A stretch of DNA of 64,000 nucleotides. Source: an uncultured Solobacterium sp. (lineage in GTDB: Bacteria > Bacillota_I > Bacilli_A > Erysipelotrichales > Erysipelotrichaceae). The stretch lies in contig URYK01000009.1 of NCBI GenBank assembly GCA_900552125.1, positions 1 to 64,000 on the forward strand, given 5' to 3'. A model generated the notes under the pieces. The model did not search any database. It worked only from the letters and a program-made list of their open reading frames with translations, and was not told the DNA's origin. Made by a program: the position numbers and the translations under genes. Within the stretch, counting starts at the first letter, position 1; each line of letters begins with the position of its first letter. Below are positions 35,183 through 44,258 of this stretch, piece after piece.

Positions 35183-36051
35183 GAGGATCTCCTTTCATGA
35201 AAGTTTAAGATACGAATTAAGGTTTCTCTACTATCCTTACGTTCTACAATAGCATCAATAAAGCCCTTTTCCAATAAAAATTCAGCTTTCTGAAAATTCT
35301 TTGGAAGTTCTTCTTTTACCGTTGAGGCAATTACTCGTTTCCCGGCAAATCCGATCAGACAATCCGGTTCACTCAGAATAATATCTCCCAACATAGCAAA
35401 GCTGGCACTTACTCCACCTGTAGTAGGATGTGTAAAATAAGATATATACAACAAGCCTGCATCATTATGTTTTGCTAGTGCACTACTGGTTTTTGCCATT
35501 TGCACCAAAGATAGAATACCTTCCTGCATTCTAGCACCGCCGCTTGTGGAAAATATCAATAACGGAAGTTTCTTTTTAGTCGCATATTCAATACATCTCG
35601 TAATTTTTTCTCCAACGATCTGTCCCATGCTTCCCATAAAGAAATTACTATCCATGACCGCAATTGCTGTTTTATGTCCTCCAATGCTGCCAACACCACA
35701 GACAACAGCTTCATATAACCCTGTTTTTTTCTGTAAACGAGATAGTTTTTCTTCATAGCCTGGAAATTGCAGCTGATCTTCAGTTAGGACTAAACGACGA
35801 TCCATTTCCACAAAGCTATTCTCATCAACAATCTGACGTAATCGCTCATGGGCTGTCAATTTCAAGTGATGCCCACAATGTGGACAAACATATAAATTAT
35901 GCATTAAATCTTCAAATAAAATACTTTTCGAACAATTTGGACAACTCTTAAATACATTTTCCGGAGCTTCCACCGGTTCCACAATAGACTGTGTTCTTCG
36001 TTTTTTAAACAAATCTAGCCGTTTTTTTCTAACCTTAAATAATTGTTCCAT
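35179..36051 (-). CDS. accD: Acetyl-CoA carboxylase carboxyltransferase subunit beta
   Basis: The 290 residues have the AccD four-cysteine zinc finger (C-P-N-C and C-P-H-C, about residues 37-59) followed by the crotonase-fold core: [32 protein letters not shown] and [16 protein letters not shown]. It overlaps the accC end by 17 bases and accA by 4, so the three are translated as a block. Confidence 0.95.
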   Translation of the reverse strand: MEQLFKVRKKRLDLFKKRRTQSIVEPVEAPENVFKSCPNCSKSILFEDLMHNLYVCPHCGHHLKLTAHERLRQIVDENSFVEMDRRLVLTEDQLQFPGYEEKLSRLQKKTGLYEAVVCGVGSIGGHKTAIAVMDSNFFMGSMGQIVGEKITRCIEYATKKKLPLLIFSTSGGARMQEGILSLVQMAKTSSALAKHNDAGLLYISYFTHPTTGGVSASFAMLGDIILSEPDCLIGFAGKRVIASTVKEELPKNFQKAEFLLEKGFIDAIVERKDSRETLIRILNFHERRSS

Positions 36052-37402
36052 CCTCTTTCAGCTCCTTTATGAACGTATCCATGAATCCTGTATCATAACG
36101 TCCACCAATAAATGTCGCATGATGAAGAAGAAGATATTGAAATTCAATATTTGTCTCAACACCTTCAATAAGCAATTCTTCTAATGCTGAGCGCATACGT
36201 TTTATACACTCTAAACGTGTATCTGCATACGTAATGACTTTCGCAATCATAGAATCATAATATGGTGGTATCGTGTAGCCGTTATAAACTGCACTTTCAA
36301 TGCGCACTCTTCTTCCCTGTGGGAAATTAATAAATTTGATTTCTCCAGGACTAGGTGCAAAATTCTGTTTTATATTTTCCGCATTGATACGACATTCAAT
36401 CGCATGACCATGGCAAACAATATCTTCCTGCTGATAAGCTAATTTATGTCCATCCGCAATACGAATCTGCTGTTTAATCAAATCAATTCCGCATATTTCC
36501 TCGGAAATGGTATGTTCTACTTGAATACGAGTATTCATTTCCATAAAATAATAAGAACCTCTGGCATCTAATAGAAATTCAATCGTACCAACACTATCAT
36601 AGCCCACACTTTTTGCCGCTCTAACTGCATCCGCAAGTAAATTTTTACGAACATCATCTTTCAGAATATGGCATGGGGCTTCTTCTAATATTTTCTGATT
36701 TCTTCGCTGGCAAGAACAATCACGTTCATATAAATGTACGACATTTCCAAATTTATCAGCTATCAGCTGTACTTCCACATGTTTTGGCTCCACAATAAAT
36801 TTTTCCATATATACAGCATCATCACCAAAATTAGCAAGTGCCTCTGCCTTAGCCGTTTCATATGCATCCACCAATTCTTCCTTTGAATCGGCTCTACGCA
36901 TACCACGGCCTCCACCGCCATTACTAGCTTTGATCAAAACCGGATAACCGATATTTTCTGCCATTGCGACAGCTTCTTCTACAGTTTTTAATACATCTTT
37001 ACTACCAGGTATAACAGGAACATTCGCTTCCATCATACATTGACGAGCATTGTTTTTATCTCCCATTTTCTCAATCACATCTGGATTTGGACCTACAAAA
37101 ATCATGCCACACTGCATAACTAGTCGTGCAAATTTCGCATTTTCACTTAAAAAACCAAATCCCGGGTGAATCGCATCACAGCCTGTCATACATGCTGCAC
37201 TCACTATATTCTGCATATTTAGATAACTGTCATTTGCTCTAGGGCCACCAATACAAACAGCATAATCTGCTAACTGAACATGAAGTGCATCTTTATCTGC
37301 TGTAGAATACACAGCTACTGTTTCGATATTCATTTCCTTACAGGTACGAATGATACGAACAGCAATTTCACCGCGGTTCGCAATTAATAAACGACGAATC
37401 AT
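36035..37402 (-). CDS. accC: Biotin carboxylase
   Basis: AccC carboxylates the biotin of AccB using ATP and bicarbonate. The 455 residues have the ATP-grasp layout: [17 protein letters not shown], the glycine loop [29 protein letters not shown], and [12 protein letters not shown] with the catalytic Glu and Arg. It starts in an ATGA overlap with accB. Confidence 0.96.
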   Translation of the reverse strand: MIRRLLIANRGEIAVRIIRTCKEMNIETVAVYSTADKDALHVQLADYAVCIGGPRANDSYLNMQNIVSAACMTGCDAIHPGFGFLSENAKFARLVMQCGMIFVGPNPDVIEKMGDKNNARQCMMEANVPVIPGSKDVLKTVEEAVAMAENIGYPVLIKASNGGGGRGMRRADSKEELVDAYETAKAEALANFGDDAVYMEKFIVEPKHVEVQLIADKFGNVVHLYERDCSCQRRNQKILEEAPCHILKDDVRKNLLADAVRAAKSVGYDSVGTIEFLLDARGSYYFMEMNTRIQVEHTISEEICGIDLIKQQIRIADGHKLAYQQEDIVCHGHAIECRINAENIKQNFAPSPGEIKFINFPQGRRVRIESAVYNGYTIPPYYDSMIAKVITYADTRLECIKRMRSALEELLIEGVETNIEFQYLLLHHATFIGGRYDTGFMDTFIKELKEDGTII

Positions 37403-37854
37403 GCGGCATCACCAATACGAATCAATTCCTGATCGTACTCTACCATGGATTCATTCGTCACTACGATTTCCTGTACAATTCCATCTACAGGAGAAGGAAT
37501 TTCATTCATAACCTTCATGGCTTCAATAATACAAAGTGTTTCTCCTTTTTTCACATGCTGCCCAATTTCTACAAGAGGTGTTCCACCTTGTGTACGAGAA
37601 TTATAAAATGTACCTACTAATGGAGCTTTTACCCAAGTACCGCTTGCTTTTTCTTCCTTCGCTGTCTCTTTCACCGGTGCTGATTCAACAGATGTAGTCT
37701 GTATGCTTTGAGGTGCTTCCTGCTGTATTGCGACAGCTTTTACCTTAGGCTCTTTCTCCATCTTTAATTTCATATTATCTATTTCCAACTCCATCTTATG
37801 AAGTTTACTACTCTCAAATATCTGTACAATTTCTTTAATTTTATCTGTATTCAT
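37399..37854 (-). CDS. accB: Biotin carboxyl carrier protein
   Basis: AccB carries biotin on the lysine of CIIEAMKVMNEI near the C terminus. I choose the ATG at 37854 (MNTDKIKEI, 151 residues), 9 bases after GGAGG; an ATG 6 bases earlier is also possible. Between the N-terminal helix region and the biotinyl domain lies a flexible linker of E, A, P, V and K (about residues 45-68), as is usual. Upstream lies acpP, with a terminator between them (37876-37902). Confidence 0.95.
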   Translation of the reverse strand: MNTDKIKEIVQIFESSKLHKMELEIDNMKLKMEKEPKVKAVAIQQEAPQSIQTTSVESAPVKETAKEEKASGTWVKAPLVGTFYNSRTQGGTPLVEIGQHVKKGETLCIIEAMKVMNEIPSPVDGIVQEIVVTNESMVEYDQELIRIGDAA

Positions 37855-37875
37855 ATGCATAACCTCCCATGGATT

Positions 37876-37902
37876 TTAAAAAAGCCAAGAAACCTTGGCT
37901 TT
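37876..37902 (-). terminator. Intrinsic terminator between acpP and accB
   Basis: On the minus strand AAAGCCAAG-GTTT-CTTGGCTTT is followed by more T, 8 bases past the acpP stop and 22 bases before the accB start. The rest of the operon therefore depends on read-through or another promoter. Confidence 0.88.
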
Positions 37903-37909
37903 CTCTTTC

Positions 37910-38134
37910 TTACGCTTTGCTTTCCAGCAGGTTTACAATATCTGCTACGGTAACAAGTTTTGCTAATTCCTCATCTTCAATACGAACATCGAATTCTGTT
38001 TCAAGTTCTAGAGAAAGCTCAACTGCTGCCAAAGAATCAATTCCTAAATCATCTTTTAGGTTAGCTTCCATTGTAATCATATCTTCATCAACGTTAATTG
38101 CTTCAACTAATACTTCTTTTACTTTTTCAAACAT
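37910..38134 (-). CDS. acpP: Acyl carrier protein
   Basis: The 74-residue acidic four-helix protein carries the phosphopantetheine serine in D-L-G-I-D-S-L (S34). GAGGAGG lies 8 bases before the ATG. It is the first gene of the fatty-acid operon, followed at once by a terminator, which would give more acpP transcript than the downstream enzymes, as ACP is needed in excess. Confidence 0.96.
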   Translation of the reverse strand: MFEKVKEVLVEAINVDEDMITMEANLKDDLGIDSLAAVELSLELETEFDVRIEDEELAKLVTVADIVNLLESKA

Positions 38135-38169
38135 ACAAGTTCCTCCTCAAATTCATTTTGACTGTAATC

Positions 38170-38198
38170 AGAATAACACTACTGGTAAGTAATGTCAA
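38170..38198 (-). promoter_or_regulatory. acpP proximal promoter P2
   Basis: TTGACA (38193-38198) and TATTCT (38170-38175) are 17 bases apart, and TG stands at the extended -10 position. The predicted leader is about 30 bases, ending in the acpP ribosome site. Confidence 0.6.
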
Positions 38199-38203
38199 CT
38201 ATT

Positions 38204-38259
38204 TTAGTATTAAATACTAGATTTAAGCGTAAATAATAACCCTAGTATTTATAACTAGG
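38204..38259. promoter_or_regulatory. Two FapR-box-like palindromes
   Basis: TTAGTATTAAATACTAG (38204-38220) and CTAGTATTTATAACTAG (38242-38258) both have the 6-5-6 plan of FapR boxes (TTAGTA-N5-TACTAA). The first ends 5 bases upstream of the -35 of P2. No fapR gene is in the window. Confidence 0.45.
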
Positions 38260-38309
38260 ACAAATTGATTAGTTATTTTGGTCGAAAATGAATTCCAAAT
38301 TCAGAATAC

Positions 38310-38370
38310 TTTGAAATCCAATGCGATTATACTACTTTGAATATCAAATGTAAATAGTTTGATATTCAAT
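38310..38370. promoter_or_regulatory. FabT-like palindromes over the distal acpP promoter
   Basis: TTTGAATATCAAA (38336-38348) is a perfect inverted repeat that fills the spacer of promoter P1. TTTGATATTCAAT (38358-38370) lies just upstream and TTTGAAATCCAAT (38310-38322) just downstream. The shape TTTGA-N3-TCAAA agrees with FabT sites of lactic bacteria. The three centres are 26 and 22 bases apart. Confidence 0.5.
38326..38354 (-). promoter_or_regulatory. acpP distal promoter P1
   Basis: TTTACA (38349-38354) and TATAAT (38326-38331) are separated by 17 bases. The predicted leader is about 185 bases and includes the FapR-like boxes and P2. Confidence 0.65.
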
Positions 38371-38481
38371 ATTTTATTTTTCACACATTTTCCCATAATC
38401 ATATTCAACAATTCTTTTATAAAAATGAAAGAACATGCTACAATAGACACATAATACTCTATGAGTATAAGGAGGTATTCC

Positions 38482-39726
38482 ATGCTAAAGGCTGCTATCG
38501 TATTTGCGGATCTTCACGAACAAAAGGATCAGAATGATGAATTTATTGAACTTGTGAAAGCTGCTGATATGGAAATTGAACATATATTTACCCAAAATTT
38601 AAAAAGTATCACCTTAAAAACATATATCGGAATTGGTAAATGCCATGAAATAAGAGATTACATCGCAGAACATGATTTAGATTATATTATTTTTAACCAT
38701 GATTTAAGTGCTATCCAAATAAAGAACCTTGAAGATATTTTCCAGTTACCTATTATGGATCGAACAGAGTTAATTCTTTCTATATTCCAAAATAGAGCAC
38801 ACACTCCAACCGCAAGACTACAAGTAGAAAGCGCAACACTTAAGAAAATGCTTCCACGTCTGATAGGTTCAAACACACAGTTATCTAGACAAGGAGGAAG
38901 CGGTAAAAATAAAGGTGCAGGTGAAAAACAGCTGGAACTTGATCGAAGAAGAATACATTCTCGTATTCAAGAAGTTCAAAGAGAATTAAAGAAATTAGAA
39001 ACACAAAGAAATACACAACGACGTTCTAGACAAAAAAGCATGCTGCCATTTGTTTCTTTAGTTGGCTACACCAATGCTGGAAAGAGTACAATTATGAATA
39101 TGCTATTACAGCACAGTAAATCTTCTGAAGAAAAAATGGTATTTGAAGAAGATATGTTATTCGCAACACTAGACACAAGTATCCGCCATATTGATTTAGC
39201 AGATGGTTCTTCTTTTCTATTATCCGATACAGTAGGTTTCATTAGTGAGCTTCCTCATGATCTATTTGAAGCCTTTCATTCTACATTGGAAGAAGTTCGC
39301 TATGCTTCCCTATTAATTCAGGTAGTAGATGTTTCCAATAGTGATTATCATAGACAAATGGAAATCACTCAACAAACCTTACAGGAAATTCATGCATCTG
39401 ATATTCCTATGATTACTGTTTATAATAAATGTGATCAAAGTGATTACTCCTATCCTATCGTACATGACCATGAAATCTATATGAGCGCAAAACAACAGGT
39501 AGGAATAGAAGAATTATTAGAACTAATTCATCGTCATCTTTATCCTGATGAAAAACATGTGCATATGTTACTGCCATATACACAGACTGCAATTTATTCA
39601 TTATTAATGAAATATGCTAAAGTTATAAGTCGAGAGGATAAAGAAGATGGCTTACATCTAGAAGCAATCTTACCAGATGCATATTATCAAAAATATAAAA
39701 AGTATGTGACTAATATCATTTTATAA
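38482..39726 (+). CDS. hflX: GTPase HflX
   Basis: HflX binds and splits stalled ribosomes in a GTP-dependent way. The ATG at 38482 follows AAGGAGG by 7 bases (414 residues); the frame from 38461 would include that site. The N-terminal HflX domain (ALKs such as TLKTYIGIGKCHEI, QNRAHTPTARLQVESATLKKMLPRL), the RQGGSGKNKGAGEKQLE linker and the G domain (LVGYTNAGKST, DTVGFI, NKCD) are all present. It diverges from the fatty-acid operon. Confidence 0.94.
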   Translation: MLKAAIVFADLHEQKDQNDEFIELVKAADMEIEHIFTQNLKSITLKTYIGIGKCHEIRDYIAEHDLDYIIFNHDLSAIQIKNLEDIFQLPIMDRTELILSIFQNRAHTPTARLQVESATLKKMLPRLIGSNTQLSRQGGSGKNKGAGEKQLELDRRRIHSRIQEVQRELKKLETQRNTQRRSRQKSMLPFVSLVGYTNAGKSTIMNMLLQHSKSSEEKMVFEEDMLFATLDTSIRHIDLADGSSFLLSDTVGFISELPHDLFEAFHSTLEEVRYASLLIQVVDVSNSDYHRQMEITQQTLQEIHASDIPMITVYNKCDQSDYSYPIVHDHEIYMSAKQQVGIEELLELIHRHLYPDEKHVHMLLPYTQTAIYSLLMKYAKVISREDKEDGLHLEAILPDAYYQKYKKYVTNIIL

Positions 39727-39730
39727 ATGT

Positions 39731-39782
39731 ATAAAAACCAGAAACTTGAATAAAGAATATTCATTTTTCTGATTTTTATTTG
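39731..39782 (+). terminator. Terminator after hflX (repeat copy 1)
   Basis: CAGAAA-C-TTGAATA and TATTCA-TT-TTTCTG pair and are followed by ATTTTTATTT. The first arm is shared with the site at 40602. Confidence 0.75.
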
Positions 39783-39915
39783 TCGCATTAGATTACATTT
39801 TGTTGATATGATATGAAAAAAACTACTAAAAGAATGAACAAAAAAATTTTTCAATCAAATAAGTTGATTTTTGATATCATTTATGCTATCATTCTAATAT
39901 AGAGGGTGGGATAGT

Positions 39916-40287
39916 ATGAATAAGATAGAATTTTTTGAAGATGAGAATGGAAAATCAGATGTTTTGGATTTTTTAGAAGAAATTCGTTTAAAATCCAAGA
40001 ACAATAAGAATTATAGAATACAATATAGACAAATAATGTTTTATATTAATCTTTTAAAAGAGAACGGTTCAACGTTAAACTCTAATATTATGAAAAATAT
40101 TGATGAAGACATTTGGGAATTAAGACCAGGATACAATAGAGTATTTTATTTTTATTATGATAAAAGTGAAACATATGTTTTACTTCATCATTTTAGAAAA
40201 AAATCACAAAAGACCCCCAAACGAGAAATAGTTAAAGCAAAAAATGAAAGAAACTCATATTTATTAAGAAAGGAGTGTTCTAAATGA
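39916..40287 (+). CDS. RelE/HigB-type toxin (phage Gp49-like)
   Basis: The 123 residues match the HigB/Gp49-like fold: IEFFEDENGKSDVLDFLEE at the N terminus, then IDEDIWELRPGYNRVFYFYYD and LLHHFRKKSQKTPKREIVKA. Such toxins cut mRNA on the ribosome. The stop overlaps the antitoxin start by ATGA (40284-40287), so the toxin comes first, as in higBA. GAGGGTGGG stands before the ATG. Codon use is more AT-rich than in the neighbours. The pair is bounded by two related terminators. Confidence 0.88.
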   Translation: MNKIEFFEDENGKSDVLDFLEEIRLKSKNNKNYRIQYRQIMFYINLLKENGSTLNSNIMKNIDEDIWELRPGYNRVFYFYYDKSETYVLLHHFRKKSQKTPKREIVKAKNERNSYLLRKECSK

Positions 40288-40559
40288 AAACCTTAGATTC
40301 TTATATTGAAGGATTAAAAGAAACTGATAATGATGCTTATCAGGACTGTAAAGAAATGGAAGAACTAGCCAAATTGGTCAGCCAAGTAATAAAGCAAAGA
40401 AATAAATTAGGAATATCTCAAAGAGAACTTGCTGAAATGTGTGGTTTACCACAATCATCAATCGCAAGATTTGAAACTATGAAAAATTCACCTAATCTTA
40501 ATACCCTTATTAATATCTGTAGTCATTTAGGTCTTAAAATAAGTATTATAAATCATTAA
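40284..40559 (+). CDS. XRE-family HigA-type antitoxin
   Basis: The 91-residue protein has a Cro/C1 helix-turn-helix: VIKQRNKLGISQRELAEMCGLPQSSIARFE, then MKNSPNLNTLINICSHLGL. It should bind and silence the toxin before it and repress the pair. AAGGAGTG lies 6 bases before the ATG. A terminator follows at 40602. Confidence 0.9.
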   Translation: MKTLDSYIEGLKETDNDAYQDCKEMEELAKLVSQVIKQRNKLGISQRELAEMCGLPQSSIARFETMKNSPNLNTLINICSHLGLKISIINH

Positions 40560-40601
40560 TAACTAGAACAGTGGACAGTAAAACTATTAGCATTTTTAAA
40601 A

Positions 40602-40655
40602 TAAAAACCAGAAACTTGAATGAGAAAACTCCTATTCAATTTCTGGCTTTTCTTA
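40602..40655 (+). terminator. Terminator after higBA (repeat copy 2)
   Basis: CCAGAAA-CT-TGAAT and ATTCA-A-TTTCTGG pair and are followed by CTTTTCTTATTTTT. Its first 20 bases are the same as those at 39731. Confidence 0.75.
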
Positions 40656-40739
40656 TTTTTTCAATAATCCTAATATTATTGTATATTCTTTTCTATTCTT
40701 TTTACTGCTTCTTTGTAAACTTGTTTATCCTCTGCATAT

Positions 40740-41075
40740 TTAGTCAATTTCCATTTCTATTTCAGGAAGTTCTGCCAAATATTCATCATCTATTCCCGTT
40801 TCCTTTAAGAATGCTTCTCTAGTAATTGTTTCACTCTCTTTGTTTCTTCTAGCTATTGCCAGCTCCAATAAATGTAGATTTTCTTCTTTTTCTAGTAATT
40901 CTTGATATCTATCGGTAGAAATTAATGCAGCAACCGGCTTATTATTCCGTAATATAATTTTTGAATTATCTTTATTTAATCCATCAAATATCTTTTTTGC
41001 TCCTGCTTTTGTCAGTTCACTTATAGAGATAGTTGAATTAAGAAAAGTTTTAAGCATATTAGAGTTCATATTCAA
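40740..41075 (-). CDS. Phd/YefM-family antitoxin, apparently orphan
   Basis: The 111 residues have the Phd/YefM N-terminal DNA-binding part: STISISELTKAGAKKIFDGL, then K-I-I-L-R-N-N-K-P-V-A-A-L-I-S and the helix RYQELLEKEENLHLLELA. The start is probably a TTG at 41075, with AAGGAG 9 bases upstream. Downstream on the same strand no toxin frame follows; only about 22 open codons end before the higBA terminator. It may be an orphan antitoxin or have lost its toxin when the higBA segment arrived. Confidence 0.82.
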   Translation of the reverse strand: MNMNSNMLKTFLNSTISISELTKAGAKKIFDGLNKDNSKIILRNNKPVAALISTDRYQELLEKEENLHLLELAIARRNKESETITREAFLKETGIDDEYLAELPEIEMEID

Positions 41076-41173
41076 AATATCACTCTCCTTAAATATAATT
41101 ATATGTATTTAACATCAATAATTTAATAAATTTTCTAATAATTTTCGGAAAATTTTACGAAATATATAATAAC

Positions 41174-41216
41174 AAAAAAGTACTATTGCATAACAATCTA
41201 TACAATAGTACCTTTT
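41174..41216 (-). terminator. Terminator after iron alcohol dehydrogenase
   Basis: On the minus strand AAAGGTACTATTG pairs with CAATAGTACTTTTTT around a loop of about 14 bases. Confidence 0.8.
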
Positions 41217-41224
41217 GTACACTA

Positions 41225-42442
41225 TTAGAAATCTACTTCTGTGTCATAGTAACAGCATTTCAATAGTTTTACCATTTCTTCCTGACTTGGCTGTCTAGGG
41301 TTGCTGCCAGTACATGCATCTAATAATGCATTAGCCGCAATATCTTCAACTCTTGATAAGAATACTTCTTCACTTACAAAGCCTTCATCTGCTGGTAAAC
41401 CATCTTTACCATAATGAGCAATACAATGTGGAATATTCAATTCATCGTTCATTTTACGTAGATACTGAATTAGTAAGTCAACTTTTTCTTCATCTGTAGT
41501 TCCACCTAAATGCATATAATCCGCAATGACTCCATAACGTTTTCTAGCTCTTTCATCTTTAGAGTTAAATTTGATAACTTTTGGAAGATACATTGCATTT
41601 GCTGCACCGTGAATGATATGTGCTCCCTGATCAGCGAATACAGCTCCTGTTTTATGAGCCATAGAGTGAACAATTCCCAATAAACCATTAGAGAATGCCT
41701 GTCCAGCAAGACACTGTGCATCATGCATAGCTGCACGAGAATCCATATTTCCATTATAAGATAAAACTAAATGTTCCTGAATCATTTCAATCGCATGCAT
41801 AGCTAATGGATCAGTATAATTACTTCCTGCTGTAGATACATATGCTTCAATCGCATGAGTCATTGCGTCCATTCCTGTATGAGCTACTAATTTAACTGGC
41901 ATAGTAGTAACCAAATCAGGGTCTACGATAGCTACATCTGGAGTGATTTCAAAATCAGCGATTGGATATTTAATACCTTTTTCATAATCCGTAATGATAG
42001 AGAAAGCTGTTACTTCTGTAGCTGTACCTGATGTAGAAGAAATTGCACAGAAATGTGCTTTTTTACGTAATTTAGGTAAACCAAATACTTTACACATATC
42101 TTCAAAAGTAATATCTGGATATTCATATTTGATCCACATAGCTTTTGCCGCATCAATTGGTGATCCTCCACCCATCGCAACGATCCAGTCAGGTTCAAAT
42201 TCTAACATTACGTTAGCACCTTTCATAACTGTTTCTACAGATGGATCTGGTTCAATACCTTCAAATAGTTTAACTTCCATACCTGCTTCTTCCAAGTAGG
42301 CAACTGCACGATCCAAGAAACCTCCTCTACGCATGGAGCCTCCGCCTACACAAATGATTGCTCTTTTACCTTCTAATGTTTTTAAGGCTTCCAAAGCTCC
42401 TTTTCCATGATACATATCTCTTGGTAATGTAAATCTTTGCAT
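41225..42442 (-). CDS. Iron-containing alcohol dehydrogenase
   Basis: The ATG at 42442 follows AAAGGAGG by 7 bases (405 residues). The N-terminal nucleotide part has GGGSMRRGGF and GGGSPIDAAKAMW; the metal part has HTGMDAMTHAIEAYVS, GIVHSMAHKTGAVF and HGAANAMYLP with the histidines that bind iron. The family reduces aldehydes or oxidises alcohols with NAD(P) in fermentation. The closest type seems to be a butanol or 1,3-propanediol-like dehydrogenase; the substrate is not certain. Monocistronic. Confidence 0.93.
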   Translation of the reverse strand: MQRFTLPRDMYHGKGALEALKTLEGKRAIICVGGGSMRRGGFLDRAVAYLEEAGMEVKLFEGIEPDPSVETVMKGANVMLEFEPDWIVAMGGGSPIDAAKAMWIKYEYPDITFEDMCKVFGLPKLRKKAHFCAISSTSGTATEVTAFSIITDYEKGIKYPIADFEITPDVAIVDPDLVTTMPVKLVAHTGMDAMTHAIEAYVSTAGSNYTDPLAMHAIEMIQEHLVLSYNGNMDSRAAMHDAQCLAGQAFSNGLLGIVHSMAHKTGAVFADQGAHIIHGAANAMYLPKVIKFNSKDERARKRYGVIADYMHLGGTTDEEKVDLLIQYLRKMNDELNIPHCIAHYGKDGLPADEGFVSEEVFLSRVEDIAANALLDACTGSNPRQPSQEEMVKLLKCCYYDTEVDF

Positions 42443-42550
42443 ATTTTTTCCTCCTTTAGCTTTCGGTCTTACATTCACCTTGGTTATATCTTTATTGTAC
42501 GCTTTATGAGAAATAAAAACAATTGGAAAAGCTTACATTTTTCATAATTA

Positions 42551-44080
42551 TTACACTTTTAGTTTCTTATATATATAAGATAGTTTATTAATTACATCAT
42601 TTGGCTGAATACTATAGGCATCCAATTCCTTAATTAACTCATCTGCACAGCTTGCATGAATATACACCGCTGCTGCAGATGCTTTTAATGCATCTTTCCC
42701 CTGTGCAAACAAACCCGTAAGAATACCACAGAGTACATCTCCGCTTCCCCCTTTAGCTAAGGCATGATTACCAGCTGTATTCATATAAGTATGCTTTCTA
42801 TCACAAATAATTGTATGCTGGTCTTTTAATGCTAGAGTTACTTGAGGATAGTGTTCTACAAATTCATGGACATAACGTAAAGGGTCTTCTATAATTTCAT
42901 CTACTTTACAATTACATAAATAGCTCATCTCTTTTACATGTGGTGTTAATATCGTTACAGCCTGACGCTGAAACAAAGATACCATCTTACCTGCTTCATA
43001 AATCGCATCACCATCAAGTATACATGGCAGATTGCTTTCTAATACAGCTTTTACTAAGCCTTTGCTTACTTCATTTCTACCCATGCCATTACCTATCACA
43101 ACAATATCGTATGCATCTAAATGTTCCTTTAGATAAGGTATTGCATGTTCGTCAAAATATCCATCATTTGAAGGTGCAGATAAAATCATACTTTCTTCTA
43201 ATTTCATTGATATAATTGATGAAATACAATCCGGAAGAAATAATGTTAAGGTACCTACTCCACTATGTAAAGCTGCTTTTGCCGCAAGAGTAATAGCACC
43301 ATGCATAGACTTGCTTCCACCGATCATCAATACTTTTCCATAGCTTCCTTTATGTGAATGTCCTGTTCGTTTTGGAAGAAAATCTTTTACTATGTTATCA
43401 TCTAGTAAAATAATTGGCTGTTTTATGTGTTGTTTTACAACACTAGGAATACTGATTTTTTTCACGATCAGTTTTCCGCTATATTGACTGCCTGGATATA
43501 AAACCTGTCCTTTTTTTAAACATTCAAATGTAATCGTTACTGTACTTTGAATAGCACATTGCATTACTTTTCCACTATCTCCATGGATTCCGCTAGCAAT
43601 ATCAACACTGATAACATATTTATGTAATTCATTAACACAGGAAATCAAATCTGAATAAAAGCCTTCAATATTCCTTGATAAACCTGTTCCAAACAATGCA
43701 TCTACGATGACATCCGCTTCCTCTAACATTGGTTTAATAACTTCCATATCCTTACTATTAATTATAGGTATATGATACATATCAGCAATTTTCGCATAGG
43801 TTTTTTCATCATCACTCATTTTCTCAAATGGAACATTACATTGAATCTTTACCTTTTCATATTCTTCCTGTACTAAAAGTCTAGCTAAGGCAAATCCATC
43901 TCCTCCATTATTTCCTGGTCCACATAAAATTACAATATTATCATTTTTTGATATATGTTCACGCATATAATCCATGATAGCTAATGCAGCATGTTCCATT
44001 AAAACAACGCTTGGTATACCATATTCATGGATTGCTTTTTGATCCATCGCACGCATCTCATTTGTACTTACAATTTCCAT
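42551..44080 (-). CDS. nnrDE: Bifunctional NAD(P)H-hydrate epimerase / dehydratase
   Basis: This two-domain protein repairs hydrated NADH and NADPH. From the ATG at 44080 (AGGTG at 7 bases) it has 509 residues. The N-terminal epimerase part (1-215) shows VVILCGPGNNGGDGFALARLL and VDALFGTGLSR; the C-terminal dehydratase part (225-505) shows KGSYGKVLMIGGSKSMHGA, ILTPHVKEM and AGNHALAKGGSGDVLCGILTGL. The fused form is common in bacteria. It is divergent from coaBC. Confidence 0.93.
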   Translation of the reverse strand: MEIVSTNEMRAMDQKAIHEYGIPSVVLMEHAALAIMDYMREHISKNDNIVILCGPGNNGGDGFALARLLVQEEYEKVKIQCNVPFEKMSDDEKTYAKIADMYHIPIINSKDMEVIKPMLEEADVIVDALFGTGLSRNIEGFYSDLISCVNELHKYVISVDIASGIHGDSGKVMQCAIQSTVTITFECLKKGQVLYPGSQYSGKLIVKKISIPSVVKQHIKQPIILLDDNIVKDFLPKRTGHSHKGSYGKVLMIGGSKSMHGAITLAAKAALHSGVGTLTLFLPDCISSIISMKLEESMILSAPSNDGYFDEHAIPYLKEHLDAYDIVVIGNGMGRNEVSKGLVKAVLESNLPCILDGDAIYEAGKMVSLFQRQAVTILTPHVKEMSYLCNCKVDEIIEDPLRYVHEFVEHYPQVTLALKDQHTIICDRKHTYMNTAGNHALAKGGSGDVLCGILTGLFAQGKDALKASAAAVYIHASCADELIKELDAYSIQPNDVINKLSYIYKKLKV

Positions 44081-44258
44081 GATCTTCACCTATCCTTTTC
44101 TATATATATTATATATCTTTTTACTGAAATGAAAAAGATAACCGAGAAAGAGTATATTTGTGAAATTTTTATCTTTTTTCATTTTGAAACGGTTGTGAAC
44201 CAAGCCTTGTTGCGCTATAATAATAAACGACTTATAAGAAGAACCTGTGAGGGATATT

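Noticed and set aside
38204-38259. The acpP leader palindromes as terminators or a riboswitch
   Set aside because: The stems are AT-rich without T runs on either side; operator sites explain the symmetry better.
40571-40822. 83-codon plus hydrophobic frame after higBA
   Set aside because: It overlaps the Phd gene antisense and the terminator; no start signal.
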